NCBI GenBank assembly: GCA_903832665.1
Contig: CAILCG010000010.1
Location: 73,061 to 137,060, forward strand
Source of the DNA: an uncultured Methanomicrobiales archaeon
Lineage (GTDB): Archaea; Halobacteriota; Methanomicrobia; Methanomicrobiales; Methanospirillaceae
Length of the DNA stretch: 64,000 nucleotides
Direction of reading: 5' to 3'
Part shown: positions 27,759 through 36,440 of the stretch, in pieces
Layout: each line of letters begins with the position of its first letter
How positions within the stretch are numbered: the stretch's first letter is position 1
Position numbers and translations under genes: made by a program
Notes under the pieces: model-generated
The model's input: the letters and a program-made list of their open reading frames with translations, nothing else
What the model was told of the DNA's origin: nothing
Databases searched by the model: none

Positions 27759-28139
27759 ATGCCAGACCGTTTCATCTTCACCAAATACCGGACTGACTGT
27801 TATCATTGCAAACAGATGGCCGATCAAGTCATCAAGGCCGTTCCCTACAAGGCCCAGGTAGCATGTGATAACTGCGGGGCAACCCGGGTTTTTGTCCCGA
27901 GGATCGAAGAGGTGACAAAACCCGGAACCTTTACCCGGATTGGAAAATATCCGGTCTGGGAACTTGTCCAGGATGCCACGTGCCGCAACTGCCATTTCAC
28001 CGGTCCGCACGATATTACCGTTGGTACCCGGCACCTCACGGTCCGCTGCCGCAACTGCGGGTTTACCCATTTCTATAAGTTTGATCTCGAGTACATGGCC
28101 AAGGACGAAATAAAAGATCCCGCAGGCCCCGGGCCATGA
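27759..28139 (+). CDS. Four-CxxC zinc-ribbon protein of unknown function
   Basis: A 126-aa soluble protein with four CxxC knuckles (CYHC about 14, CDNC about 36, CRNC about 75, CRNC about 95), enough for two zinc ribbons. Between them are short beta-rich segments (PGTFTRIGKYPVWEL, VGTRHLTVRC). I do not recognise a named family. It stands alone, divergent from the lipoprotein gene and convergent with the next gene. Nucleic-acid binding or protein contact is possible but not shown. Confidence 0.7.
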   Translation: MPDRFIFTKYRTDCYHCKQMADQVIKAVPYKAQVACDNCGATRVFVPRIEEVTKPGTFTRIGKYPVWELVQDATCRNCHFTGPHDITVGTRHLTVRCRNCGFTHFYKFDLEYMAKDEIKDPAGPGP

Positions 28140-28197
28140 ACTCCGGAAGCAGCCCTCTAGTAGCCGGACCCGGATTGCGGTTCCGCTGCCCGGGTCC

Positions 28198-28923
28198 TCA
28201 CTTCCAGCAACAGGAACTCAGGGCAGGGTAACTGTTCGCGTAGTTCTCCAGGGACCGGTCGAGATGCTCCTGCATCTCCTGACTTTTTGTTATGAGGAAG
28301 AAGAGATGTTCCTTATTGGTGAGGGGCGAACAACCGGTAAGTGATGAGAGCTTCGAACACCGCTGCCGGGTAAACTCCTCATGATCTTTCCGGGGAAAAT
28401 GCTGGTAGATCAGCAGGGCAGACGCCGTATCGAGATGGCTGTGCAGCAGCTTCACTTCGCTGAAAAGCAGGTGGCGCTGGTCCGGCTTACTCTCTTCCAG
28501 CCCGACATCCGGGTCCAGCAGTACCAGGGATTTTTTGGGGAATTTTTCGAGAACTCCCTTGAAATAGGGCCCCCGCTCCTTGTGCGTGAACGTCTGCGGA
28601 TGCAATGCCTCCATCGGAATATTCTCGTTTTTAAAATAGTGACGAAGCACATCGATATATTCAGGATCACTCTCTATCGACTGCAAATGCGTAATATACC
28701 GCAGGAGAAAGGTATTCTGGCTTCCCGCTTTCCCGGTCTTTACCGCTTTTTCCAGGTCGCTTTTCGTCCCGGTATCCGACTCTGGCTTCCCGGGGATCCC
28801 GGTCATCATGGGAATAAGGGTAAAACCGGTAAGCCCGGGCACGGATTTCATGATATGGCGAACCAGATCGTATTTGAATAGATCCCGCTGATCCCCAAAA
28901 TGTTTCCTGTTCACACGCAGCAC
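28198..28923 (-). CDS. Unrecognised 241-aa protein (FGDxRDxFKYDL type)
   Basis: I do not recognise a named family. The N-terminal motif HFGDQRDLFKYDLVRHI and the later KSLVLLDPDVGLEESK resemble uncharacterised proteins found in variable genome regions; the second motif recalls a methyltransferase-like acidic loop, but no SAM-binding motif is evident. The C terminus carries a Cys pair (LSSCCWK). No signal peptide or membrane segment is seen. It is flanked by unrelated genes and has its own upstream gap. Confidence 0.6.
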   Translation of the reverse strand: MLRVNRKHFGDQRDLFKYDLVRHIMKSVPGLTGFTLIPMMTGIPGKPESDTGTKSDLEKAVKTGKAGSQNTFLLRYITHLQSIESDPEYIDVLRHYFKNENIPMEALHPQTFTHKERGPYFKGVLEKFPKKSLVLLDPDVGLEESKPDQRHLLFSEVKLLHSHLDTASALLIYQHFPRKDHEEFTRQRCSKLSSLTGCSPLTNKEHLFFLITKSQEMQEHLDRSLENYANSYPALSSCCWK

Positions 28924-28982
28924 ACTCTGTGCCCATATTCATCCGTGTAATAAAAAAAGTTTTTGATAATACTCAGATAGAT

Positions 28983-28997
28983 AATAAAAAATGCGGG
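28983..28997 (-). terminator. T-rich terminator after porD
   Basis: On the minus strand, CATTTTTTATTATC begins a few bases past the porD stop codon, fitting an archaeal oligo-T terminator for the por operon. Confidence 0.5.
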
Positions 28998-29000
28998 GGT

Positions 29001-29255
29001 TTACTTCTCCTCCCGCACCATCTCGATCGCCTTTTTGGGGCATTCGTTGGCGCAGATGCCACAGCCCTTGCAGAACCGGAGATCGATATTGAGGTCCGCA
29101 TCGATGACCGCGTCCGGGCAGTACATGGAGCAGAGCCCGCAGGCATTGCATTTCTCCCGGTCAACTACCGGTTTGAAGACCCGCCAGGTGCCGGTCTGGC
29201 CGGCGGCCCCCTCCTTCGGGTGGCTCATTGCTAGACGCTCACGCGGGGAACTCAT
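29001..29255 (-). CDS. porD: Pyruvate:ferredoxin oxidoreductase delta subunit
   Basis: An 84-aa ferredoxin-like subunit with two [4Fe-4S] motifs (CNACGLCSMYCP and CKGCGICANECP) that passes electrons from the TPP-containing subunits to external ferredoxin. The region WRVFKPVVDREKC is typical of PorD. The ATG at 29255 overlaps the porC stop (ATGA); an alternative ATG at 29228 would give a shorter N terminus. Last gene of porBACD. Confidence 0.93.
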   Translation of the reverse strand: MSSPRERLAMSHPKEGAAGQTGTWRVFKPVVDREKCNACGLCSMYCPDAVIDADLNIDLRFCKGCGICANECPKKAIEMVREEK

Positions 29256-29785
29256 GCGCTCATCTCCTTGTACGCTGCTTCAGCAGCCTTGACATTGTGT
29301 TCATCGGAAAGCATCTCGCGGATCGCCTTCTTGGCAGAGTCGGCAGTGATGACGCCCATCTTTGCAAGGGCTCCCAGCACGGGAGTGTTGAGGATCGGGC
29401 TGCCTGCAACCACTAAGTTCTCGCGGAGTGCGATCCCCGTCAGATCGACATTTTTGCACTCAAAGCCCGCGAACTCTTTGTTAACCGGGCTGTTGAGGAA
29501 GATCCGGCCGCCCTTCCTGAGGCCGTGCAGCACGTCCACGACATCCATCACGCTCTCGTCGAGGACAACGACCATATCGGGCTGCCGGATCTGGCTATAG
29601 ACTTTGATCGGTTTGTCATCGATGAGGACGAACGAGACGATCGGTGCCCCCCGGCGCTCGGCGCCATAGAAGGGACACGCAGTCGCGTACTTGCCGTCAT
29701 GGAGGGCCGCCATTGCAAGGAGCCGGGCCGCAGTAACGCCGCCCTGCCCGCCCCGCGAGTGGATGCGAATCTCAAACATGGGCAT
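29252..29785 (-). CDS. porC: Pyruvate:ferredoxin oxidoreductase gamma subunit
   Basis: The 177-aa gamma subunit, with the family start (FEIRIHSRGGQGGVTAARLL) and the conserved ATACPFYGAERRGAPIVSF. It completes the core of the oxidoreductase that interconverts pyruvate and acetyl-CoA plus CO2; in a methanogen the usual direction is pyruvate synthesis for biosynthesis. It overlaps porA by 14 nt and porD by 4 nt. Confidence 0.94.
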   Translation of the reverse strand: MPMFEIRIHSRGGQGGVTAARLLAMAALHDGKYATACPFYGAERRGAPIVSFVLIDDKPIKVYSQIRQPDMVVVLDESVMDVVDVLHGLRKGGRIFLNSPVNKEFAGFECKNVDLTGIALRENLVVAGSPILNTPVLGALAKMGVITADSAKKAIREMLSDEHNVKAAEAAYKEMSA

Positions 29786-30884
29786 TCACCCCGAACCAGA
29801 ACTCTTCGCCTATGCGACGGGTACGCACGAACCCGGCGATATCATCGTAGGTCACTTCCTGGCCGCCGATACCCGCGATCACGCTGTAGAGGCTGATGCC
29901 GGTCTTGCTGCGGATCTCGCCCGCAACAATACCGCCAAAGCCAAACGAGTAATCGCGGTCGATGACCACGACCTCCTTGCCCTTCAGATCCAGTTTCGGG
30001 AACGGACGCAGCCAGCGGATACGCATCGAGCCGGCCTTGATGCCTTCATTCCTCAGGAGGTCGACGGCAACTTCCGCTTCCTTGCCAAGAGTGCCCATCG
30101 CGATCACGATCACGTCTGCATCTTCGCACCGGTAGTCTTCGGTAAAGCCGTACTTCCGGCCAAAGCGTTTGGCAAAATCCTTCTCGGTCTCTTCGATGAC
30201 CTTGACCGAGTCCCGCATCGAGCGCTCGATCTCCCAGCGGAACTTGAACTGCTGGTCTGGACCGGTCAGCGTGCCGTACCCCGCGGGGTGCTTGGGATCA
30301 ATGGCATAGGGGAGGTGGATCGGGGGGATGAAATCACCCAGCTCGACCGTGTCGACCGGCTGCATGATGTGGGAGAGCAAAAACCCGTCCAGGTTCACCA
30401 TCACGGGCAGGAGCACATCGTGGTGCTCGGCGATCCGGAATGCCATGAGCGTCGCATCGTAGGCTTCCTGCACGGTACTGACGTACACCTGGAGCCAGCC
30501 GGTATCGCGTTCCTGCAGGGCATCGGTGTGCTCGGCCCAGATGTTCCAGCCGGGTCCCAGCGAGCGGTTCACGTTCGCCATCACGATGGGGAGGCGGGCA
30601 CCTGCGGCCCAGTTGGTCATCTCGTGCATGTAGAGGAGCCCGTGGGAGCTGGTGGCAGTGAAGGTCCGCACACCGGTGATGCTGGCCCCGATGCAGGCCG
30701 CCATTGCGGAGTGCTCGCTCTCGACTGCGATGTACTTGGCCGGCATCCTGCCACTGGTCACGAACTCGGCGATCTGCTCTACGATCTCGGTCTGGGGGGT
30801 GATGGGGTATGCCGCTACTACGGTGGGTGCAGCCTGCATGACCGCTTCTGCCACGGCCTTGTTCCCGGTTGCAATCTTCTTCAT
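29772..30884 (-). CDS. porA: Pyruvate:ferredoxin oxidoreductase alpha subunit
   Basis: The 370-aa alpha subunit. Typical sequences include AAYPITPQTEIVEQI near the N terminus, VESEHSAMAACIGASITG, SSHGLLYMHEM and the C-terminal WLRPFPK. It pairs with PorB around the thiamine diphosphate site. The start overlaps the porB stop by 4 nt. Confidence 0.95.
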   Translation of the reverse strand: MKKIATGNKAVAEAVMQAAPTVVAAYPITPQTEIVEQIAEFVTSGRMPAKYIAVESEHSAMAACIGASITGVRTFTATSSHGLLYMHEMTNWAAGARLPIVMANVNRSLGPGWNIWAEHTDALQERDTGWLQVYVSTVQEAYDATLMAFRIAEHHDVLLPVMVNLDGFLLSHIMQPVDTVELGDFIPPIHLPYAIDPKHPAGYGTLTGPDQQFKFRWEIERSMRDSVKVIEETEKDFAKRFGRKYGFTEDYRCEDADVIVIAMGTLGKEAEVAVDLLRNEGIKAGSMRIRWLRPFPKLDLKGKEVVVIDRDYSFGFGGIVAGEIRSKTGISLYSVIAGIGGQEVTYDDIAGFVRTRRIGEEFWFGVNAHV

Positions 30885-31735
30885 GCTGAGGCCTCCTCTT
30901 CCGCGGTCAGCCGCTTAAAGTTCTTTGCGATACGCTGTTTGAGGATCTCGACTACCTGGGGATCGATGCCCTTGAATCGTCCCTGCGGCGAGAGGTAATC
31001 TTCGAGCGGCAGGGATTTCTTCATCGCGGCCTTGGACTGGGGGCCGATGGTGACTTTTCCGTACTCCCTCTCGTAGAGCACCCACATGCCGGTCTTGACA
31101 GCAAGCTTTCCCATCTCGACTGACTTCTCTGTCGGGTAACGCCAGCCGGGCGGGCAGGGTGCGAGGATGTGAAGGAAGGTGGGCCCCCGGAAGGTGAGGG
31201 CTTTTTGCACTTTCTTGAAGATGTCCTGCGGGTATGCAGCGCAGGCGGTCGCCATGTAGGGCGGGTCATGGGCTGCGATGATCATATCGATATCTTTCTT
31301 GGCATCGGTCTTGCCGGTGGGAGTCGTGGTGGTCTTGGCCCCCATCGGCGTGCCCCCGGAGCGCTGCATGCCGGTATTCCCGTATGCCTCGTTGTCGTAG
31401 CAGATGTACAGGAAGTCAGTGCCGCGTTCGAATGCGCCGGACATTGCCTGGATACCGATGTCGAGCGTGCCGCCATCGCCGGCATAGGCAATGACATTGG
31501 TCTTCTTTCCTGCAGCACGGAAGGCATTGCTCATACCGGATGCACATGCGGCTGCGGCACCGAATGCGATATTATAGACCGGCACATTGAACGCGGTGTT
31601 CGGGTAGATGCCCTGTATGACACTCGTGCAGCAGGCAGGAACGACCATAACGGTGTCCGGGCCGGCGGCCTTGAGCACGTATCGCAATGCCAGCGAGTCG
31701 CTGCACCCTGCGCATGCGGATGTGCATTTCAACAC
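30881..31735 (-). CDS. porB: Pyruvate:ferredoxin oxidoreductase beta subunit
   Basis: The TPP- and [4Fe-4S]-binding beta subunit (284 aa from the GTG at 31735). Visible motifs are the N-terminal cysteines (CTSACAGC) and the TPP motif GDGGTLDIG ending near YDNEAYGNTG. The start is uncertain: the upstream codons are in frame and read ITIAEIPKEEF, which matches how family members begin, but the only start-like codon there is an ATT (31771-31773) 4 nt after GGAG. First gene of porBACD; a TATA-like GATAAATAAT lies at about 31836-31845. Fragments of its 5' end recur at 33.56 and 34.86 kb. Confidence 0.92.
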   Translation of the reverse strand: MLKCTSACAGCSDSLALRYVLKAAGPDTVMVVPACCTSVIQGIYPNTAFNVPVYNIAFGAAAACASGMSNAFRAAGKKTNVIAYAGDGGTLDIGIQAMSGAFERGTDFLYICYDNEAYGNTGMQRSGGTPMGAKTTTTPTGKTDAKKDIDMIIAAHDPPYMATACAAYPQDIFKKVQKALTFRGPTFLHILAPCPPGWRYPTEKSVEMGKLAVKTGMWVLYEREYGKVTIGPQSKAAMKKSLPLEDYLSPQGRFKGIDPQVVEILKQRIAKNFKRLTAEEEASA

Positions 31736-31914
31736 AAATTCTTCTTTGGGAATTTCGGCGATGGTAATCAGACTCCTGCTTGGTGATTGAGGGGTTTGAA
31801 GAGGAGACCGGCGAGTAGGATCGCGGTTCTACATTATTTATCATCATGATTCAAGAAAAAAGTATCATAGTTGACCTGAGGGGATGCTGCACACTCCCTG
31901 CGGATGAAAACCTG
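31684..31914. repeat. porB 5'-end segment duplicated at 33563-33779
   Basis: This segment, covering the first codons of porB and its upstream region, is recognisable at 33563-33779 with scattered substitutions and small indels; a shorter third piece lies at 34864-34914. The adjoining region 31959-32130 is likewise repeated at about 33849-33988. Together they define a tandem duplication with a period of about 1.85-1.88 kb. Confidence 0.75.
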
Positions 31915-32102
31915 AGAGACCGGTGTGCATCCGGGGTGCATCCCCTCTCCCGGATGAAAGAGACGCGGTTTTTCAAAAAAAAGAACATTACATCATGAAA
32001 ATGCGGTTTTTTTAAAAACCAGAGCAGATGACTGAAAAAAAATTTCATTCAACGCCAGCATTATACCCTCTTTTTTTTAAAGATCAGTACTATGGTGGCC
32101 CG

Positions 32103-33365
32103 ATGAAACGTACTGTCCCGCATTCCCTGATAACGGTAACGACACTCTTGTTGGTAATCCTGGCGTTATGTGCCATTCCCGTTGCCGGGATGGAGGAAAA
32201 TATCTTCACCACGGCGGTTGATGACACGACCATTGATCCGGGTGCCGGTGACTCTTACTCCCGCTGGAATACCAAAATACTTTCCCGGGAGGTCATCTCC
32301 AATTATCCGTCAGAGTGCTGGGGGACCCGCATATTAGCTTCTGCCACGGGACCGGGAGATGTCCTGTACCTGGCGTACTATGACATCAACCGGAAGGGTA
32401 TCTTACTTGCCCGGGTGGACCATGGAAAGGCCACTGCTGAAAAAGTAGTCTCATCCGCACGTTACTGCGGCATCTCCCTGGATATCAACCCGGTGACCGG
32501 CGCTCCTGCGGTAAGTTACCGGGCCAGGGACAGTACGCCCGTCTTTGCGTACAAAAAAAACAACACCTGGATTTTTGAGACGGTGGATCCCGATGCTGCC
32601 AATGGAGACTCCACGTCCCTTGCATTCGACCGGACCGGAACAGCCCATCTTGCCTATGATGATGGCAGCTCGTTTTCCAACCTGATGTACGGGACGCGGA
32701 ATCCCGACGGTACCTGGACTCGTGAGATCGCGGATCATGGAATCGGCTATCACCTGGGAAATGCCGGGAAGGACCCGCAACTCAGGATAACCGACTCGGG
32801 GGCGTATATCGCCCATGGGGACGGGTTTATCTTTGCATCCCAGCGGTTCTCCTGGAAACTGACCGGAAACGACTGGAAGTCGGTGACGGTGGACCGGGGC
32901 TGGGGAGAGACCAGGCTTAGTGCCATCAGCGGGCTTACGGGAGCCTATCCCACCTTCACCATGGGGCAGGACGGGGTTGCGACCATCATCTACTATGATC
33001 CCCTGAACAAGACGCTCATGAAGGCCCGGGGCCCCCTGGCCAATGATTCGTTCAAAACCTCAGTCCTTGCGGGCGCCAATGGAAAAGAGGTGGACGGCTG
33101 GTATCCGGTCCTGGTAGACAAAGATAGTTCCGGCGGGGCCCTTACCGGGAAGCACCTGGTCTATGTAGGTCATGAAGAGGGGGGTAATCAAAGACTGATG
33201 CTCGTATATTCTGAGATCAGTGCCGATCCCACTATTCCCCCCACGAGGGAGATTATCGATTATTTCCCATCCACCAGCACGGTGACCTCAGACTCTGCCG
33301 GTAAACCGCACATCTTCTACCTGGACGCGAAGCTCAGTAAGTTGAAGCATGCCTGGCTGGCGTAG
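32103..33365 (+). CDS. Secreted repeat protein, probable beta-propeller
   Basis: A 420-aa exported protein. A hydrophobic signal peptide (about 10-27, ending IPVAGM) is followed by repeated units of the type GTAHLAYDD, LMYGTRNPDGTW and GKPHIFYLDAKLSKLKHAWL, common in surface or secreted proteins of Methanomicrobiales that are thought to form beta-propellers. No enzyme motif is seen. ATG 32103 is chosen because the signal peptide starts there and GGTGG lies 5 nt upstream; the longer frame is a low-complexity extension. A decayed copy follows 1.85 kb downstream. Confidence 0.75.
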   Translation: MKRTVPHSLITVTTLLLVILALCAIPVAGMEENIFTTAVDDTTIDPGAGDSYSRWNTKILSREVISNYPSECWGTRILASATGPGDVLYLAYYDINRKGILLARVDHGKATAEKVVSSARYCGISLDINPVTGAPAVSYRARDSTPVFAYKKNNTWIFETVDPDAANGDSTSLAFDRTGTAHLAYDDGSSFSNLMYGTRNPDGTWTREIADHGIGYHLGNAGKDPQLRITDSGAYIAHGDGFIFASQRFSWKLTGNDWKSVTVDRGWGETRLSAISGLTGAYPTFTMGQDGVATIIYYDPLNKTLMKARGPLANDSFKTSVLAGANGKEVDGWYPVLVDKDSSGGALTGKHLVYVGHEEGGNQRLMLVYSEISADPTIPPTREIIDYFPSTSTVTSDSAGKPHIFYLDAKLSKLKHAWLA

Positions 33366-33954
33366 TGCTCCGGACAGATATCTGCGGTGAACCTGAGGGG
33401 TGGCTCCGGGTCACACTCTTTTTTCGGGATACCTGTGTACCCTCAAAATACCTGTGCGGGCATCGGAATTTTCTCCTGTTCCCGAAAATTGCAATGAACG
33501 CTGCCCCGAAGTGACGAACCCCGGCGTTCCAAGCCGGGGCCGGCGGTTCTTAAGCAAGATCGCAATGCCAGCGAGTCACTGAACACGGCGCACGCGGATG
33601 TGCATTTTAACACAAATTCTTCTTTGGGAATTCCGGCGATGGTGAATGGACACCTGCCTGTAGTTGAGGTATGAAGAGGAGACCGGCGAGCGGGGTCGCG
33701 ATTCTGCATGGATCAGGATTTTAAGAAAAAGAATCATCGTCGAGCTGAGAGGATGGCTGCACACTGCTTGCGGATGAAACCCCCGAACTACCGGGGAGCA
33801 CCTCATGAGGGGAATATACGCGGATTTTTTTTAATGGCATGTTACAGGGTGAAGACGCGGTTTTTCAAAAATCAAGCCCGATAAGTGAAAAAAAATTTCA
33901 TTCAACGCCAGCATTATCCCCTCTTTTTTTAAAGATCAGTACTATGGTGGCCTG
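33366..33954. other. Intergenic region made of duplicated porB and upstream sequence
   Basis: No functional gene. 33563-33779 is a decayed copy of the porB start and its upstream region (now with stops), and 33849-33954 copies the leader of the secreted-protein gene, including TATGGTGGCC just before the ATG. Confidence 0.65.
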
Positions 33955-34718
33955 ATGAAACGTACTGTCCCGCATTTTCTGGGAATAGTAATGACACTCT
34001 TAGTAGTAACCTTGGCAATATGTGCCATTCCCGTTGCCGGGATGGAGGAAAATATCCTCACCACGGCTGCTGATGACCCTGCGATTGATCCGGGTGCCGG
34101 TGACGAGCACTCCCGCTGGAATACCAAAGTACTTACCGCTAATGTCGAGCGGGCGTATATGTTGCCCACGGGGACGGGTTCCTCTTCGAATCCCAACGGT
34201 CCTCCTGGAAACTGACCGGAAGCGACTGGAAGTCGGTGACGGTGGACCGGGGCTGGGGTGGGACCGGGGCCACTGACATAACGGGACTTACGGGCGTCTC
34301 TCCCACCTTCACCATGGGACCGGACGGTATTGCAACACTCATCTACTATGATGCCCTGAACCAGACGCTCATGAAGGCCCGGGGCCCCCTGGCCAATGAT
34401 GTGTTCACGACCTCGGTCCTTGCGGGCGCCGATGGAAAAAAGATAGACGGCTGGTTTCCGGTCCTGGTAAACAAAGATAGTGCCGGCGGGGGCCTCACTG
34501 GCGGGCACATGGTCTTTGTGAGTCGTGAAGACGGGGGTTATGGAAGACCTATGCTCATGTATTCTGATATCAGTGCGGATCCCACTATTCCCCCCACGAC
34601 GGAGAACATCGATTATTCCCCAACCATCAGTACGATGACTGCAGACTCTGCCGGTAAGCCCCATATCTTTTACCTGGACTATAAACACCGGCAGTTGAAA
34701 TATGCCCGGCTGGTGTAG
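33955..34718 (+). pseudogene. Decayed copy of the secreted repeat protein
   Basis: The first 60 codons match the intact upstream paralogue (signal peptide, then DPGAGDEHSRWNTKVL). The sequence then jumps to the region equivalent to about 32800, losing roughly 500 bp, and a 2-base insertion at the junction shifts the frame so that translation stops at 34215. The remaining C-terminal half continues in another frame from about 34160 (WKLTGSDWKS) to 34718, still close to the parent (GKPHIFYLDYKHRQLKYARL). It is therefore a pseudogene rather than two genes. Confidence 0.8.
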
Positions 34719-34863
34719 TGCTCGGGATTGTGGTGAACCCCGGGGGTGGCTCTGCGGCCACACTCTTTTTTGGGATGACTCCAACTAAAAAAATACACGA
34801 GAATAGGAATTTTCTCATTTTCTTGGAAGTTGCGATGAACGCCGCCGCCCGGCGCTATTTGGC

Positions 34864-34914
34864 CGGGCCGGCGGCCTTGAGCACGTACGCAATGGCAGCG
34901 AGTCGCTGAAAAGT
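34864..34914. repeat. Third, short porB fragment
   Basis: About 50 bp nearly identical to 31659-31705 of porB (GGCCGGCGGCCTTGAGCACG and what follows). It marks the end of a further, mostly lost, copy of the duplicated unit and adjoins the AT-rich island. Confidence 0.65.
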
Positions 34915-35003
34915 CAAAACTGAGGAAGCCAAAACCACTTGAATATTTTATACTCTGGAATCTTTTCGATATGATAATCTCGTCTTGATTAAATCATTTA
35001 CAA

Positions 35004-36275
35004 ATGACAAATAAATCTGAAAAAATACTTCAAGCAATTACTGATTATTATTTAGGATCGAAGGACTTTAACGGAATAAGTTTGATTAAACTTCAAGCAT
35101 TTATCGGAATCTCTCAAAAAGATCTACTCACTGAACTCATCCGTCTTATAAATGAGGAAAAAATATCTGTCAATTTTGGAGACAGACACATTAATCCGCA
35201 TATCAAAGCATTTGATCCCGAGCCAAAAGCAGAGCAGATCATAAAATTTGATAAATGTGATTTTGATCACGCTTGCGCATATCCTGAAAAGATGCATCTT
35301 AAAAACGTCATTGATGCTCACGAGTACAGTAATCGCCCGTTTACATTGAGATTAGCATTGGGTGACTCTCAGCTTTCGTATCTATCATTTGATTTGAGTG
35401 TCTTAGAGGCATACAGAAATGATCCAAGATATTACTATTCCTCTGACGATATTTATGGTTGGATAAGTATTAGCGATAAGTACTTTGAATCGAAAGAAGT
35501 ACCTAAATCGGATCAAATTTTATTAGAGTCATTTAGTTTTTCATATGATGTGTCGTTCAAACGAGCTGTTGCCGTTTTTTTAATTTATCTTTCTAGGTTA
35601 AGCCCTGAGCACCAACAAATTTGGAATGCGAAACAACTTGAGGGCAAATTCATTCTTCACCCAGAATATGTTTTAAGTTCATCAGGACGGTTTCCGGAAA
35701 ATGAATCAATTTTTACAGATTTCATTACTGAACTCCAAACTATCAATGAAATGTGTGTTGCAATGGGGAAGCCTCCTCTCTTTCGTAATGACTTCAAAGA
35801 CGGAGATAAACCCAGAGGTTTTTCATTCTTAATTCGACCAACTGCCAAAGAATTCCAAGATTTTGTCCACATTCTTGATAAAATGATATCAGAAAATTTT
35901 AACAAGGATTTCTTTAAGGGTGAGGTTGATTTGGAAGAGGATATACCCCATTCAGATGGAAAAATTCAGGTAATACAAAAAGGAACAATTCGACTTTTAG
36001 ATGAGTGGATGAAAATCAAATTCCGCACAAAGGAGCCTCAAGCTATAATCGATATGATCAAATGTTTCAAAAAGGTTAGAGAGCTACGACAAAGACCAGC
36101 TCATGCACTCGATGATAACGAATTTGATCAAGAGTTCTTTAAAGAACAGCGCGATTTAATCTTCAATACTTACACTAGTCTGCGAGTTTTAAGATTAATT
36201 TTAGCAAATCATCCAAAATGTAAACAAATAGTGATCCCTGATTGGTTATACAAGGGCGAGATTTCCCAGTTCTAA
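35004..36275 (+). CDS. AT-rich orphan gene, possible HEPN-like C terminus
   Basis: A 423-aa protein I do not recognise. Base composition is far more AT-rich than any neighbour, and codon use is correspondingly different, so recent transfer is likely. The N terminus looks like a small winged-helix region (LIKLQAFIGISQKDLLTELIRLINEEKISV). The C-terminal helices contain RQRPAHALDD (about 370), an R-x4-H arrangement as in HEPN ribonucleases, followed by a long helix ending near ILANHP. No signal or membrane segment. An 11-bp direct repeat (CCCGGCGCTAT) lies at 34848 and 36302 on either side. A defence role is conceivable but is inference only. Confidence 0.7.
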   Translation: MTNKSEKILQAITDYYLGSKDFNGISLIKLQAFIGISQKDLLTELIRLINEEKISVNFGDRHINPHIKAFDPEPKAEQIIKFDKCDFDHACAYPEKMHLKNVIDAHEYSNRPFTLRLALGDSQLSYLSFDLSVLEAYRNDPRYYYSSDDIYGWISISDKYFESKEVPKSDQILLESFSFSYDVSFKRAVAVFLIYLSRLSPEHQQIWNAKQLEGKFILHPEYVLSSSGRFPENESIFTDFITELQTINEMCVAMGKPPLFRNDFKDGDKPRGFSFLIRPTAKEFQDFVHILDKMISENFNKDFFKGEVDLEEDIPHSDGKIQVIQKGTIRLLDEWMKIKFRTKEPQAIIDMIKCFKKVRELRQRPAHALDDNEFDQEFFKEQRDLIFNTYTSLRVLRLILANHPKCKQIVIPDWLYKGEISQF

Positions 36276-36440
36276 TTATAAATCTCATAAAGGCACGCCC
36301 CCCCGGCGCTATATGCTATGAAAATCGTTTCATAGTTGAGCCGGTAACAGTTGACTTTGAACTCCCGGCGTGAACGTATTGCCTACCGGCCTGATGAGCT
36401 CCATACATTCCTCGGATGGGGCTCCGGGCACCTCCCGGAA

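Noticed and set aside
27552-28070. N-terminal extension of the second cupredoxin lipoprotein frame up to 28070
   Set aside because: It lacks a signal peptide at its start, would bury the lipoprotein signal inside the protein, and is fully antisense to the zinc-ribbon gene.
34236-34718. Separate 160-aa secreted-protein gene
   Set aside because: It is the C-terminal half of the duplicated gene that starts at 33955, separated from it only by a frameshift, with no signal peptide or start signal of its own.
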